From the NCBI GenBank assembly GCA_017406905.1, contig JAFQXN010000006.1, positions 248,001 to 312,000 on the forward strand: a stretch of 64,000 bases of DNA, given 5' to 3'. Positions 37,009-45,230 of this stretch are shown piece after piece (positions within the stretch are counted from its first letter, which is position 1; each line of letters starts with the position of its first letter). The translations under genes and the position numbers were made by a program. The stretch comes from Candidatus Saccharimonadota bacterium (lineage in GTDB: Bacteria; Patescibacteriota; Saccharimonadia; Saccharimonadales; Saccharimonadaceae). Below the pieces are notes generated by a model that made no database searches, was not told the DNA's origin, and was given only the letters and a program-made list of their open reading frames with translations.

Positions 37009-37299
37009 TTACTTTCCTTTCGCCGCCGCTGCCTCAGCTGCTTTCTTGCCGCCGTGGCGCTTAAATTTACGAGTTGGCGCAAATTCACCAAGCTTATGAC
37101 CGACCATATTTTCCGAAATGAACACTGGCACGTGAACTTTACCGTTATGCACAGCAATCGTCCGCCCTACCATCTCCGGCGAAATCGTCGAATAGCGTGC
37201 CCAAGTTTTAATTACGGTGCGGTCTTCGCTAGAGAGAGCGGCAACTTTCTTCGCGAGTTTGTAGTCTACAAACAGACCTTTCTTAAGACTCCGAGACAT
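37009..37299 (-). CDS. rpsS: 30S ribosomal protein S19
   Basis: 96 aa, uS19. [40 protein letters not shown] and [18 protein letters not shown] are conserved. Located in the head of the small subunit. One-base overlap with rplB. Confidence 0.97.
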   Translation of the reverse strand: MSRSLKKGLFVDYKLAKKVAALSSEDRTVIKTWARYSTISPEMVGRTIAVHNGKVHVPVFISENMVGHKLGEFAPTRKFKRHGGKKAAEAAAAKGK

Positions 37300-38135
37300 T
37301 ATTTCCTCTTTCCTTCGTGGCGACTGCGCACGATCATTTTATTAGTTTTCTTATTGTGACGAGTGCGATACCCAAGCGTGAGCTGGCCCCACGGAGTTCT
37401 AGGTGCTTTACCGGAACCATGACGACCACCATCACCACCACCGTGTGGGTGATCCGTAGCGTTCATTACGACACCACGCACTGTTGGGCGAATACCCTTA
37501 CGACGACGACGCCCTGCCGCACCAATTTTAATATTCTGATGCTGCAAATTCGACACCGTACCAATCGAAGCTTCACAAGTTGTTAAAACTTTGCGCACTT
37601 CACCAGATGGCATCTTAAGCGTAGCATAGCCATTTTCTTTTGCCATCAACTGTGCGCTAGCACCTGCTGCACGCACCATTTGTGCGCCCTTGCCAGGCTG
37701 TAACTCAATCGCATACACAAACGTACCTACCGGAATATTCTCAAGTGGCAAACGATTACTATTCTCTACTTCCACTTCTGCGCCAGTCTTAAATGTAACG
37801 CCTTTAGTCATTTTAGTATCAGCGAGCACATAATAATACGTACCGTTCTGGTCTTTTACCCGCGCAATCCGTGCGCTACGGTTTGGATCATATTCAATTT
37901 CCTCTACCGTCAAAACCAAATCCTTCGGCAAATTGTAAGTCATAATACGATAGTGTCGCTTCACACCACCGCCACGATGCCTTACCGTAATCCGGCCTTG
38001 GTTATTCTTGCCCGCCTGTTGTTTTTTCGCCTTGGTGAGCGATTTCATCGGCTTATTCGTCGTAATCTGATCAAAATCTTGAGTCGTCTTCTGACGCTGC
38101 GCCGGTGTAATCGGGCGATATGCTTTAATTGCCAT
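37299..38135 (-). CDS. rplB: 50S ribosomal protein L2
   Basis: 278 aa, full length uL2. [17 protein letters not shown] near the N-terminus and [19 protein letters not shown] near the C-terminus include the conserved His near the peptidyl transferase centre. Overlaps rplW and rpsS by one base each. Confidence 0.97.
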   Translation of the reverse strand: MAIKAYRPITPAQRQKTTQDFDQITTNKPMKSLTKAKKQQAGKNNQGRITVRHRGGGVKRHYRIMTYNLPKDLVLTVEEIEYDPNRSARIARVKDQNGTYYYVLADTKMTKGVTFKTGAEVEVENSNRLPLENIPVGTFVYAIELQPGKGAQMVRAAGASAQLMAKENGYATLKMPSGEVRKVLTTCEASIGTVSNLQHQNIKIGAAGRRRRKGIRPTVRGVVMNATDHPHGGGDGGRHGSGKAPRTPWGQLTLGYRTRHNKKTNKMIVRSRHEGKRK

Positions 38136-38536
38136 TACTTCTTCTCCTTACCTGCATTCTTGTCCGCCTTAGCCTTCTTTTCTGCTTTAGCTTCCTTTGC
38201 GCTGGTTTTATTATTTTCTTCTGGCTCATCGAAAACCTTAATCGAATCGCCCTTCTTCAATTTCACGTATGCAAACTTCTTATCCTGGCGATGTGTAATG
38301 CCCGGATAGGCGTGCTTGCCTTTACTATATTTCGTCTTTTTACCGTTACGAATCAATGTTCTAACATCTGTTACGGTCACATTAAATTCTTTCTCGACCA
38401 ATTTCGCAATTTCTTGCTTTCCCATCGATTTTTTCACCGGAAAAACATAAATCCGATTAGTCTGCTCAAGATAGCTTTTCTCTGTAGCTCTCGGCTCTAA
38501 GAGATGAAGCTTAATACCAGTATCTTTATCCGCCAT
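38135..38536 (-). CDS. rplW: 50S ribosomal protein L23
   Basis: 133 aa from MADKDTGIKLHLLEPRATEK. uL23 sits at the tunnel exit and docks trigger factor and SRP. KSYLEQTNRIYVFPVKKSMGK and VTDVRTLIRNGKKTKYSKG fit the family. The last about 35 residues are a Lys/Ala tail. ATG 38536 lies one base after the rplD stop. Confidence 0.94.
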   Translation of the reverse strand: MADKDTGIKLHLLEPRATEKSYLEQTNRIYVFPVKKSMGKQEIAKLVEKEFNVTVTDVRTLIRNGKKTKYSKGKHAYPGITHRQDKKFAYVKLKKGDSIKVFDEPEENNKTSAKEAKAEKKAKADKNAGKEKK

Positions 38537-38537
38537 T

Positions 38538-39137
38538 CTACTTCTCCTCTCCAATTAGCCACTTTTCGGTAGCCTTAACTGCAGCTTCTGAGAACACAAT
38601 CGCATCTGCATTCATGATGTCAAACACATTAAGGTAAGTTGCACGTACCAATTTTACATTTGGCAAATTATTTGTCGAACGCAAAACCTCTGGCGTCTTC
38701 TCTGCTACTACCATGAGTATATTCTTATCGGCCAGCTTCATATCTTTCAAAACTTTCACCGCCGACTTCGTCTTGCCGTCTAACTTTGCTTCCTTATCAA
38801 GTACCAATACAGCTTTTTCTGCATTTTTTATTGACAAAGCTTGACGTACCGCCAACAATTTAGACGAACGCGCAATCTTCTTGGTAAAGTTTTCTTCACC
38901 AGTACGGCCAAACGCCACGCCACCATGTCGCCAAATCGGGTTTCTCGTCGAACCAAAACGCGCTCTACCAGTACCCTTCTGCTTCCACGGCTTCTTGCCG
39001 CCACCACGTACTTCTCCGCGCTTCAAAGTTTTAGCATGCGAGCTACGTGAATTAGCCAAATATGCATCATAAGCGAGTTTAATCAATTCGTGATTTTCTA
39101 CGGTAAGACCAAAAACGTCTTTATTCAAAGTCGCCAT
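38538..39137 (-). CDS. rplD: 50S ribosomal protein L4
   Basis: 199 aa, uL4. RGEVRGGGKKPWKQKGTGRAR is the tunnel loop motif, followed by NPIWRHGGVAFG. In well-studied bacteria L4 represses its own operon through the S10 leader; whether this holds here is unknown. One base after rplC. Confidence 0.96.
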   Translation of the reverse strand: MATLNKDVFGLTVENHELIKLAYDAYLANSRSSHAKTLKRGEVRGGGKKPWKQKGTGRARFGSTRNPIWRHGGVAFGRTGEENFTKKIARSSKLLAVRQALSIKNAEKAVLVLDKEAKLDGKTKSAVKVLKDMKLADKNILMVVAEKTPEVLRSTNNLPNVKLVRATYLNVFDIMNADAIVFSEAAVKATEKWLIGEEK

Positions 39138-39138
39138 A

Positions 39139-39759
39139 TTACTCCTTTCCCTCCACGCTTACGATTCCTTTACGTGGGCCAGGCACTGCGCCCTTCAACC
39201 CAATCAAATTGTTCTCTGTATCAATATAAGCAACTACCAAATTCTTTACCGTCACTTGATCGTGGCCCATTCGGCCTGGCATCTTCTTACCCTTCCAAAC
39301 TTTCTGTGGATACATCGAACCGATCGAACCAACTTTACGAATATCACCCTTAAAACCATGTGTATTGCGTGATTCGTTAAAGTTGTATCGCTTTACTGTA
39401 CCAGCGAAACCTTTACCTTTGCTAGTACCAGTTACTGCTACCTTATCTCCAAGCTTAAAGCTTTCTACGGTGAGCACATCGCCAAGCTTCATGCCCTCTG
39501 GAATCTCATCTACACGAAATTCCTTCAAGATTTTAGGATTGATATTTTCACCAGCCTTTTTAACGTGGCCAGTAACCGACTTGCTCAGATTCTTACTCTG
39601 ACCATAACCCACCTGCACAGCGTTATAACCATCTTTTTCGACGGTTTTAATCTGAGTCACTGTGATTGGGCCGGCTTGAAGAATCGTAACTGGAGTCACG
39701 ACGCCATCTTCACCGATGATCTGAGTCATACCAATTTTGGTGCCGAGAATGACTTGCAT
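39139..39759 (-). CDS. rplC: 50S ribosomal protein L3
   Basis: 206 aa from MQVILGTKIGMTQ; the frame extends upstream into the mRNA leader but is not protein-coding there. GTSKGKGFAGTVKRYNF and MPGRMGHDQVTVKNL are uL3 motifs. It is the first gene of the cluster; rpsJ (S10), the usual first gene, is not upstream in this window. Confidence 0.97.
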   Translation of the reverse strand: MQVILGTKIGMTQIIGEDGVVTPVTILQAGPITVTQIKTVEKDGYNAVQVGYGQSKNLSKSVTGHVKKAGENINPKILKEFRVDEIPEGMKLGDVLTVESFKLGDKVAVTGTSKGKGFAGTVKRYNFNESRNTHGFKGDIRKVGSIGSMYPQKVWKGKKMPGRMGHDQVTVKNLVVAYIDTENNLIGLKGAVPGPRKGIVSVEGKE

Positions 39760-39920
39760 CCTATTCCTTTCCTTTATTTTGTTTGATAAATAACTCCTAC
39801 CCTCTAGGCAGGTGCCCTCGCGAGCTGAGTTCTGCCTCTGTACATCAGGCAAAACTGCACTATTAAAACTAGACTTTTAGGCCGGTTTCTTTATCAGACC
39901 TTGCCTTATGCCTAGATAAC
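39760..39920 (-). promoter_or_regulatory. Long 5' leader of the rplC operon
   Basis: About 160 nt between the promoter and rplC, with short stems such as GCCTG/CAGAGGC near 39833-39852 and a GC-rich segment around CTCGCGAG (39815-39822). A leader of this size upstream of an S10-type operon is a candidate for autoregulation by a ribosomal protein. No known motif was recognised. Confidence 0.45.
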
Positions 39921-39926
39921 ATACTA

Positions 39927-39955
39927 ATTTTATCACACTTCCCCTCTCTTGACAA
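39927..39955 (-). promoter_or_regulatory. Promoter of the rplC-rpsH ribosomal operon
   Basis: TTGTCA 39955-39950, 17-bp spacer, TAAAAT 39932-39927 on the minus strand. Confidence 0.8.
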
Positions 39956-40005
39956 CCCCTATTTCTAATTTTCGCACAAAAATCCCCACCCATCCCCTAA
40001 TTATA

Positions 40006-41076
40006 TCACATATCTAAATATTTGTCAATAAAGCCGCCGATTTCTCCATCCAACACCTTATCTGGCTCAGTTGATTCAAATCCAGTACGAGTGTCTTTTA
40101 CTAACTTGTAAGGCTGCAGTACGTAATTCCGAATCTGTTGCCCCCAGCCAGCCGACTCGCCCGCACGTAGTTCACCGATCGTCGCCGCATGCTGTTCTAA
40201 TTGCATTTGCGCCAATTTACCCCGTAAAATCTCCATCGCCTTTTCCTTATTTTGCAACTGTGAACGCTCATTCTGAATAGCCACCACGGTATTAGTCGGC
40301 AGATGCGTGATCCGCACTGCCGAATTAGTCGTGTTGACCGACTGCCCACCGTGCCCGCCAGAATGATAGACATCAATCCTCAAATCTTTATCATCAATCA
40401 CCACCTCGGTATCTGCCTTAATCACCGGCAATATCTCCACCAACGCAAACGACGTCTGTCGCAGATTATTCGCATTAAACGGCGAAAGTCGCACCAATCT
40501 ATGCACTCCATGCTCTGACTTTAGCGTACCATACGCATTGGCGCCGGTCACCTCATACACAGCCGTCTTAATACCAGCCTCCTCACCCGCTGCTCGCTCT
40601 AGGCACGTCACTTTAAAACCTCTCTTCTCACAAAATCTCAGATACATCCGCTCCAGCATCCCCGCCCAATCCATCGCCTCCGTGCCACCCGCACCTGAAG
40701 TAATCCTCAGCACCGCATCTTTTGCGTCATACGGCCCCGTAAATCTCAACGCCTTTTTCATCTCCGCAAATTCTTTCTCCATCGCCGTCACCTGCTCACT
40801 AAATTCATCCTTCATATCATCATCCGAAATCGCCAACAATTCCCCCAAATCTTCAATTTGCACCCTCAAAAACCGCCACGGTTGCACTTCGTCTTGTAAT
40901 CGCTTTAACTCCTGATTTTTTTCTGTCGCCACTTTCACATCTCGCCAAATTTCTGGCTCCGCCACCTCTTGCTCCAACTTCTCCAATTTTTCAATCTTCT
41001 GTTCAATTTCCAGCTTCTCATAAGTCTTCAAAAACTCACTATCCAGCTCTTCCAATCTCTTTTGCAACTCGTTCAT
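40006..41076 (-). CDS. prfB: Peptide chain release factor 2
   Basis: 356 aa. The GGQ catalytic motif lies in HSGGHGGQSVNTTNSAVR and the stop-codon-recognising tripeptide is SPF (RLSPFNANNLRQTSF), specific for RF2 (UAA/UGA). This supports a standard code with UGA as stop. The ORF is continuous from ATG 41076, so there is no programmed frameshift as in many prfB genes. The ATG lies 6 nt after TATAAT (41088-41083). Confidence 0.96.
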   Translation of the reverse strand: MNELQKRLEELDSEFLKTYEKLEIEQKIEKLEKLEQEVAEPEIWRDVKVATEKNQELKRLQDEVQPWRFLRVQIEDLGELLAISDDDMKDEFSEQVTAMEKEFAEMKKALRFTGPYDAKDAVLRITSGAGGTEAMDWAGMLERMYLRFCEKRGFKVTCLERAAGEEAGIKTAVYEVTGANAYGTLKSEHGVHRLVRLSPFNANNLRQTSFALVEILPVIKADTEVVIDDKDLRIDVYHSGGHGGQSVNTTNSAVRITHLPTNTVVAIQNERSQLQNKEKAMEILRGKLAQMQLEQHAATIGELRAGESAGWGQQIRNYVLQPYKLVKDTRTGFESTEPDKVLDGEIGGFIDKYLDM

Positions 41077-41100
41077 ATCATCATTATATCACAGGGAATC

Positions 41101-41123
41101 AAAAAAGCCTTTGCAGGCTTTTT
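41101..41123 (-). terminator. Terminator after the 83-aa gene
   Basis: Stem AAAAAGCCT / AGGCTTTTT with loop of 4 nt, T-rich on the minus strand. Supports the small gene upstream as real. Confidence 0.88.
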
Positions 41124-41132
41124 GACCGTCCC

Positions 41133-41384
41133 CTATTGTGTGAGGTGCCAGGAAAGGTCGCGCGAATTAAACTCGAGCGTCATTTTTTCCCGACCAACCA
41201 GAATGTCGAAGATGTGAAGTACTGCTTCGCCCGCGAACCTAATATGCGTCTGCAAAAGTTCAGTTACTTCAGTCTCGTTTTCACCACGCCGCCGGAACGT
41301 GAGCGGTTGGCAAGGCGTCATTTCGTAACCGAAAAGCGCCATTACTTCGACTTGTTCTGTTTTATTTTTGTTAAAGTTTTTCAT
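41133..41384 (-). CDS. Small conserved-looking protein, unknown
   Basis: 83 aa. Real gene signals surround it: AAGGAG 6 nt before ATG 41384, a terminator 10 nt after the stop, and a leader of about 140 nt. The sequence starts with a Lys/Asn-rich segment and then alternates beta-like strands (MTPCQPLTFRRRGENETEV, HIFDILVGREKMTLEF, DLSWHL). The pattern of basic residues, a Gly-Arg turn and a final Trp-x-Leu recalls small single-domain beta proteins such as the DUF6504 type, but this is a weak impression. Function unknown. Confidence 0.75.
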   Translation of the reverse strand: MKNFNKNKTEQVEVMALFGYEMTPCQPLTFRRRGENETEVTELLQTHIRFAGEAVLHIFDILVGREKMTLEFNSRDLSWHLTQ

Positions 41385-41533
41385 AAAAGACTCCTTTAAA
41401 TTAAATTTATTAGAGTCATTTATGCGAGCCTGATTTATTGGCTCCTAGTCACGACTACAAATGACCAATAATCGCGACCTTTAACTTTTCTCATCGCCAG
41501 TGACCGAAGTATAGCATGAGCAATTTAATTATA
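41385..41533 (-). promoter_or_regulatory. 5' leader of the 83-aa gene
   Basis: TATAAT 41533-41528 on the minus strand would give a leader of about 135 nt. It includes GAGCC/GGCTC (near 41432-41450) forming a stem with a 9-nt loop. No known riboswitch recognised. Confidence 0.4.
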
Positions 41534-41575
41534 CCACACACCACTAACATTTAGCTTATATGTTATAATATAAAA

Positions 41576-42514
41576 ATGAATATTTGGGAAGAACTACCAA
41601 AACCATTCCTTGTCCTCGCCCCTATGGAAGGCGTCACGGATATTATTTTCCGGCAAGTCATCGCTCAGGCTGGCCGCCCAGATTTATTTTTTACTGAATT
41701 TACCAATGTTTCATCTTACGCTTCTGAAAAAGGTCGCGCTAATGCCCTAGAACGCCTTGAAGTCGCACCCTCCGACCACCCCATCATCGCTCAAATTTGG
41801 GGTAAAAACCCCGCACATTTTTCAGCCACCTGCCAAGTTCTCGCTTCGCTGGGATTTTCCGGCGTAGATTTGAACTTTGGCTGCCCAGACAAGCATGTCA
41901 ACAAAGCCGGTGGTGGCGCTGCCATGATTCAAACCCCCAATCTCGCCATTGAGTGCCTTCAAAACGCCCAAAAATCCACCAATCTCCCAGTATCTGTTAA
42001 GACTCGCCTCGGCTGGAGTCAGCCCAGCGAATATCGCGAGTGGCTTTCCGTCCTCCTCGCCGAACACCCCGCCGCACTCACCATCCATCTCCGCACCAAA
42101 AAAGAAATGTCCAAAGTTCCCGCTCATTACGAATTAATTCCCAACATCATCGCCTTACGCAACCAAATCAGCCCTACCACCAAACTCGTCCTCAATGGCG
42201 ACATCAAAGACCGCACCCAGGCCCTCAAACTGCACCAAGCCCACCCGGAAGCCGATGGTTTTATGATTGGCCGCGGCGTCTTTGCCAATCCTTATTGTTT
42301 CACTAATCACACCCCCACCCGCGAGGAATTAATGGCACTCTTAGAACTACATTTAGATCTATATGAAGAGCGCGCATCCCATATTCCTTATGAACCTTTA
42401 AAACACTTCTTTAAAATCTACATCAACAATTTCCCTGGCGCCAAAGAACTACGTACCCAGCTCATGGAAACTCATAACATCAAAGAAGCCCGCAAAATTA
42501 TTTCTATGCTATAA
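41576..42514 (+). CDS. dus: tRNA-dihydrouridine synthase
   Basis: 312 aa flavin TIM-barrel enzyme that reduces uridines in the tRNA D-loop. LAPMEGVTDIIFRQ at the start, the catalytic Cys in FGCPDKHVNKAGGGAAM, PVSVKTRLGW, and IGRGVFANPYCF in the FMN phosphate-binding region. ATG 41576 is 6 nt after TATAAT (41564-41569). The stop codon is part of the -10 element of murD, 8 nt away. Which Dus subgroup it belongs to cannot be decided. Confidence 0.93.
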   Translation: MNIWEELPKPFLVLAPMEGVTDIIFRQVIAQAGRPDLFFTEFTNVSSYASEKGRANALERLEVAPSDHPIIAQIWGKNPAHFSATCQVLASLGFSGVDLNFGCPDKHVNKAGGGAAMIQTPNLAIECLQNAQKSTNLPVSVKTRLGWSQPSEYREWLSVLLAEHPAALTIHLRTKKEMSKVPAHYELIPNIIALRNQISPTTKLVLNGDIKDRTQALKLHQAHPEADGFMIGRGVFANPYCFTNHTPTREELMALLELHLDLYEERASHIPYEPLKHFFKIYINNFPGAKELRTQLMETHNIKEARKIISML

Positions 42515-42522
42515 TCTATAGT

Positions 42523-43755
42523 ATGAAAATTGCACTATTAGGCTACGGCAAAGAAGGTCAAGCCGCCGAAAAATATTTTAAAACCAAAAATGCCGCTATC
42601 GACATTTTTCAGGATTTCACTCGCGAAGAAATTCAACAGAAAGATTATTCATCCTATGATATTATTTTCCGCAGCCCCAGCGTCCCACCTCTCGGCCTTT
42701 CTAACGAATCCAGCCTTACCAAATACTTTTTCGACCACTGCCCTTGCCCAATTATCGGCGTCACCGCTACCAAAGGCAAAGGCACCACCTGTTCCTTCAT
42801 CAAATCCCTCCTGGATTCTCACGGCGAAGACGCTTACCTAGTCGGCAACATCGGCACTCCTTCCATCGAAATCCTAGATCAGCTCACCCCTGATTCTGTC
42901 GTCGTTTATGAAATGTCTAGCTTCCAGCTCTGGGATTTACACAAATCCCCCCATATCGCCGTAGTCGGCACTATCGAACCAGACCACCTCAACGTCCACA
43001 AAGATTACGATGAGTACACTTCCGCCAAAGCCAACATCGGCCGTTTCCAGTCCAACGCCGACTATATGATTTATTACTCGCTCAATCCTGAATCCGTCAA
43101 AATCGCCAATGTCTCTCCCGCCACTAAAATCTCTTATCCTTTCCCCATCTCCAACAACATCAAAGAAGCTATCACTATCCCCGGCGAGCATAATCAAAAC
43201 AATGCCATCGCCGCCATTGCCGCCGTCGCTAGCTACAAAAATATATCACCAGATGAATATTTAAGAGAATATAAATCCGAAATCATCTCCGGTCTCCGAC
43301 ATTTCAAAGGTCTTCCTCATCGCTTAGAATTTATTCGTGAACTAAATCATGTCAAATATTACGACGACAATTTCTCCACCAATCCATCCTCTACCCGTGT
43401 CGCCATTGATGCTTTCCCGGATAACCAAATCGTCACCATCATAGGTGGCCGCGATAAAACCAACAACGAAGATTTACCAGAAATCTACGACATTTTACAA
43501 GCCCCAAATATTTCTAAAATTATTCTTCTTGGCGAATCTGGCCATGCCCTGGCCCAAAAATACCAAGATTCACGCTTCATTCTAACCGAATCCCTCAAAG
43601 AAGCCGTAGCTTCCGCCCGCACTGCCGCCGAACAGCTCGCTTCACCCGCCTCACCCGCCATTGTATTAATGTCGCCCTCCGCCGCTTCTTTTGATATGTT
43701 CAAAAACGTCTACGACCGCGGCGATCAATACCAAGCAATCGTAAGAAGCCTATAG
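42523..43755 (+). CDS. murD: UDP-N-acetylmuramoylalanine-D-glutamate ligase
   Basis: 410 aa Mur ligase adding D-Glu to the muropeptide precursor in the cytoplasm. The P-loop is GVTATKGKGTT, with YEMSSFQLWDL, IEPDHLNVHKDYDEY and HRLEFIRELNHVKYYDDNFSTNP as further Mur motifs, the last characteristic of MurD. Slightly shorter than E. coli MurD (438). ATG 42523 is 7 nt after TATAAT (42510-42515), whose TAA is also the dus stop, so it may be transcribed both alone and from dus. It shows the cell makes its own peptidoglycan. Confidence 0.94.
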   Translation: MKIALLGYGKEGQAAEKYFKTKNAAIDIFQDFTREEIQQKDYSSYDIIFRSPSVPPLGLSNESSLTKYFFDHCPCPIIGVTATKGKGTTCSFIKSLLDSHGEDAYLVGNIGTPSIEILDQLTPDSVVVYEMSSFQLWDLHKSPHIAVVGTIEPDHLNVHKDYDEYTSAKANIGRFQSNADYMIYYSLNPESVKIANVSPATKISYPFPISNNIKEAITIPGEHNQNNAIAAIAAVASYKNISPDEYLREYKSEIISGLRHFKGLPHRLEFIRELNHVKYYDDNFSTNPSSTRVAIDAFPDNQIVTIIGGRDKTNNEDLPEIYDILQAPNISKIILLGESGHALAQKYQDSRFILTESLKEAVASARTAAEQLASPASPAIVLMSPSAASFDMFKNVYDRGDQYQAIVRSL

Positions 43756-43767
43756 TGTCTCGAGCAA

Positions 43768-43872
43768 CGACAGCCGAGAAATGCGACTTTGCGTCGATGG
43801 CGAAATATGAGTTGTATTTCGAGGACTATAAGCGAAGCGGCGACAGCCGAGAAATACAACTCATATTTCGCC
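43768..43872. repeat. Palindromic repeat element between murD and the M16 gene
   Basis: A perfect 22-bp inverted repeat (43799-43820 with 43851-43872, outermost GGCGAAATATG) encloses 30 nt. CGACAGCCGAGAAAT occurs twice exactly (43768-43782 and 43841-43855). The loop sequence TAAGCGAAGCGGCGACAG (43829-43846) recurs with one change in the ldh/sbcB junction. It lies between convergent genes. Confidence 0.8.
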
Positions 43873-43878
43873 TACCTA

Positions 43879-45150
43879 TCAAAAATTCAATCTGTTCTCG
43901 AGTCTCGAAATCGCCGCTTTCTCTACGTTCGACACGGCAGCAAACCCCTTCACTCCTGACCCCGCAAACTCTCTCGCCAACTCTATCATCTCAAACTTAT
44001 CAATAGATTTTATCATATTCGGCATATTATCATACCTCTCCACCGTCTCATTGGTAAAATAATTATCCGCATAGTAATCCGCAACTTGCCCCACCGTCTG
44101 CGCCCCCATCTGGAATCTCCCCAGAGCATAAGACTTCGCCGCCAAAAAATCCATATCTAATATCTCACCATTCAGCGCTTTCATCAATTCCGTCTGAATC
44201 AATTCAAACAACGCCTCCGCATTTTCAATATTCACCTCGCCGTCAAAATCCCAATACGAATTATGCGCGTTACTCGCCACCGAACTACCCATACCATATA
44301 CTAATCCACGTTTCCGCGCCGTCCCAAAAATCCTCGAACTCGTTGTCCCATTCAAGATATGATTTAGGCAATTCATCGCAAACACCTCATCTGGCTCTAA
44401 GTGCCTCGGCGTCACTAAAGAAAACCCAAAAGTAATATTCGAAGCATCTTTGCGCCGAATCGACACCGCCTCCCCACTATGCAAATCCGCCAAAGGTATC
44501 TCAAACTTCCTACCCTCCTTTAGCTCCCAATCTTCAAGCATCTTCATTATCTTATGCTTACGTCCACGTATCTTCCCGGCAATAATAAACAGCATATTTT
44601 TCGCCGTGTGCGTGCGCCGATAATGCTCCCGAATATCTTTTAACTCGATATTCGAGATCGTCTTAATTCGCTCCGGCAAATCCAAAATATCTTCCCCCAC
44701 CGCCTGCTGCACCCGTGGCCACAACAGCCTATAATAATCATTCATGTAGCCAGTCAGCTCTGATTTAACATTTGCCTTCTCGCTTTTTAATTCTTCCTCA
44801 TTAAACTTCGGCTCACAAATCGACAGCCGCTGCAACTCCATTATCCTCTCCCACTCAAAATCCGCACATTCCGTCTCATAACACACCGAAATATCACTCG
44901 TCCAAGCATTATGATATGCTCCATTTTTCGTAAATTCTGCCTCAAAAGCCTGCTCATCTTTATATTTCGCATTCGCCCCAAAAGCCAAATGCTCCACCAG
45001 ATGTGGAATCTCATACACATCCTTGTTTTTCGCATACATCATCCCCGCCCGAAACTGTATCCTTGTGGACATTACGCTCGCCCCAGGTATATCAATCAAA
45101 AGCCCCTTCGCCCCGTTTTTCAACGTAATTTCCTCAACTGAATGTTTCAT
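43879..45150 (-). CDS. M16 family zinc metallopeptidase
   Basis: 423 aa. The inverted zinc motif HxxEH is HLVEH (about 51-55) and the third ligand Glu is in the region SEKANVKSEL about 75 residues later, so the active site is complete. The second half (about 200-423) contains the related inactive M16_C domain, with RKRGLVYGMGSS as the Arg/Tyr motif. Bacterial members of this size act as dimers that degrade peptides inside or outside the cell. AGAGAGG stands 5 nt before ATG 45150. Substrate unknown. Confidence 0.9.
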   Translation of the reverse strand: MKHSVEEITLKNGAKGLLIDIPGASVMSTRIQFRAGMMYAKNKDVYEIPHLVEHLAFGANAKYKDEQAFEAEFTKNGAYHNAWTSDISVCYETECADFEWERIMELQRLSICEPKFNEEELKSEKANVKSELTGYMNDYYRLLWPRVQQAVGEDILDLPERIKTISNIELKDIREHYRRTHTAKNMLFIIAGKIRGRKHKIMKMLEDWELKEGRKFEIPLADLHSGEAVSIRRKDASNITFGFSLVTPRHLEPDEVFAMNCLNHILNGTTSSRIFGTARKRGLVYGMGSSVASNAHNSYWDFDGEVNIENAEALFELIQTELMKALNGEILDMDFLAAKSYALGRFQMGAQTVGQVADYYADNYFTNETVERYDNMPNMIKSIDKFEMIELAREFAGSGVKGFAAVSNVEKAAISRLENRLNF

Positions 45151-45189
45151 TTTACCTCTCTTAGAATCCCCCAGTTTTCACCCTATCTA

Positions 45190-45218
45190 TTGACAAATAA
45201 TAATACTTATGCTATAAT
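45190..45218 (+). promoter_or_regulatory. Consensus promoter pointing antisense into secA
   Basis: TTGACA 45190-45195, 17-bp spacer, TATAAT 45213-45218, a full consensus on the plus strand. The next sequence is the 3' end of secA on the other strand; no sensible plus-strand gene follows. It could make an antisense RNA or be an orphan. Confidence 0.7.
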
Positions 45219-45230
45219 GGAAGTATCGGA

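Noticed and set aside
41136-41399. 87-aa plus-strand ORF opposite the 83-aa gene
   Set aside because: The minus-strand frame has AAGGAG and a terminator; this one has neither.
43755-44006. 83-aa plus-strand ORF after murD
   Set aside because: It is made of the palindromic repeat and the antisense end of the M16 gene.
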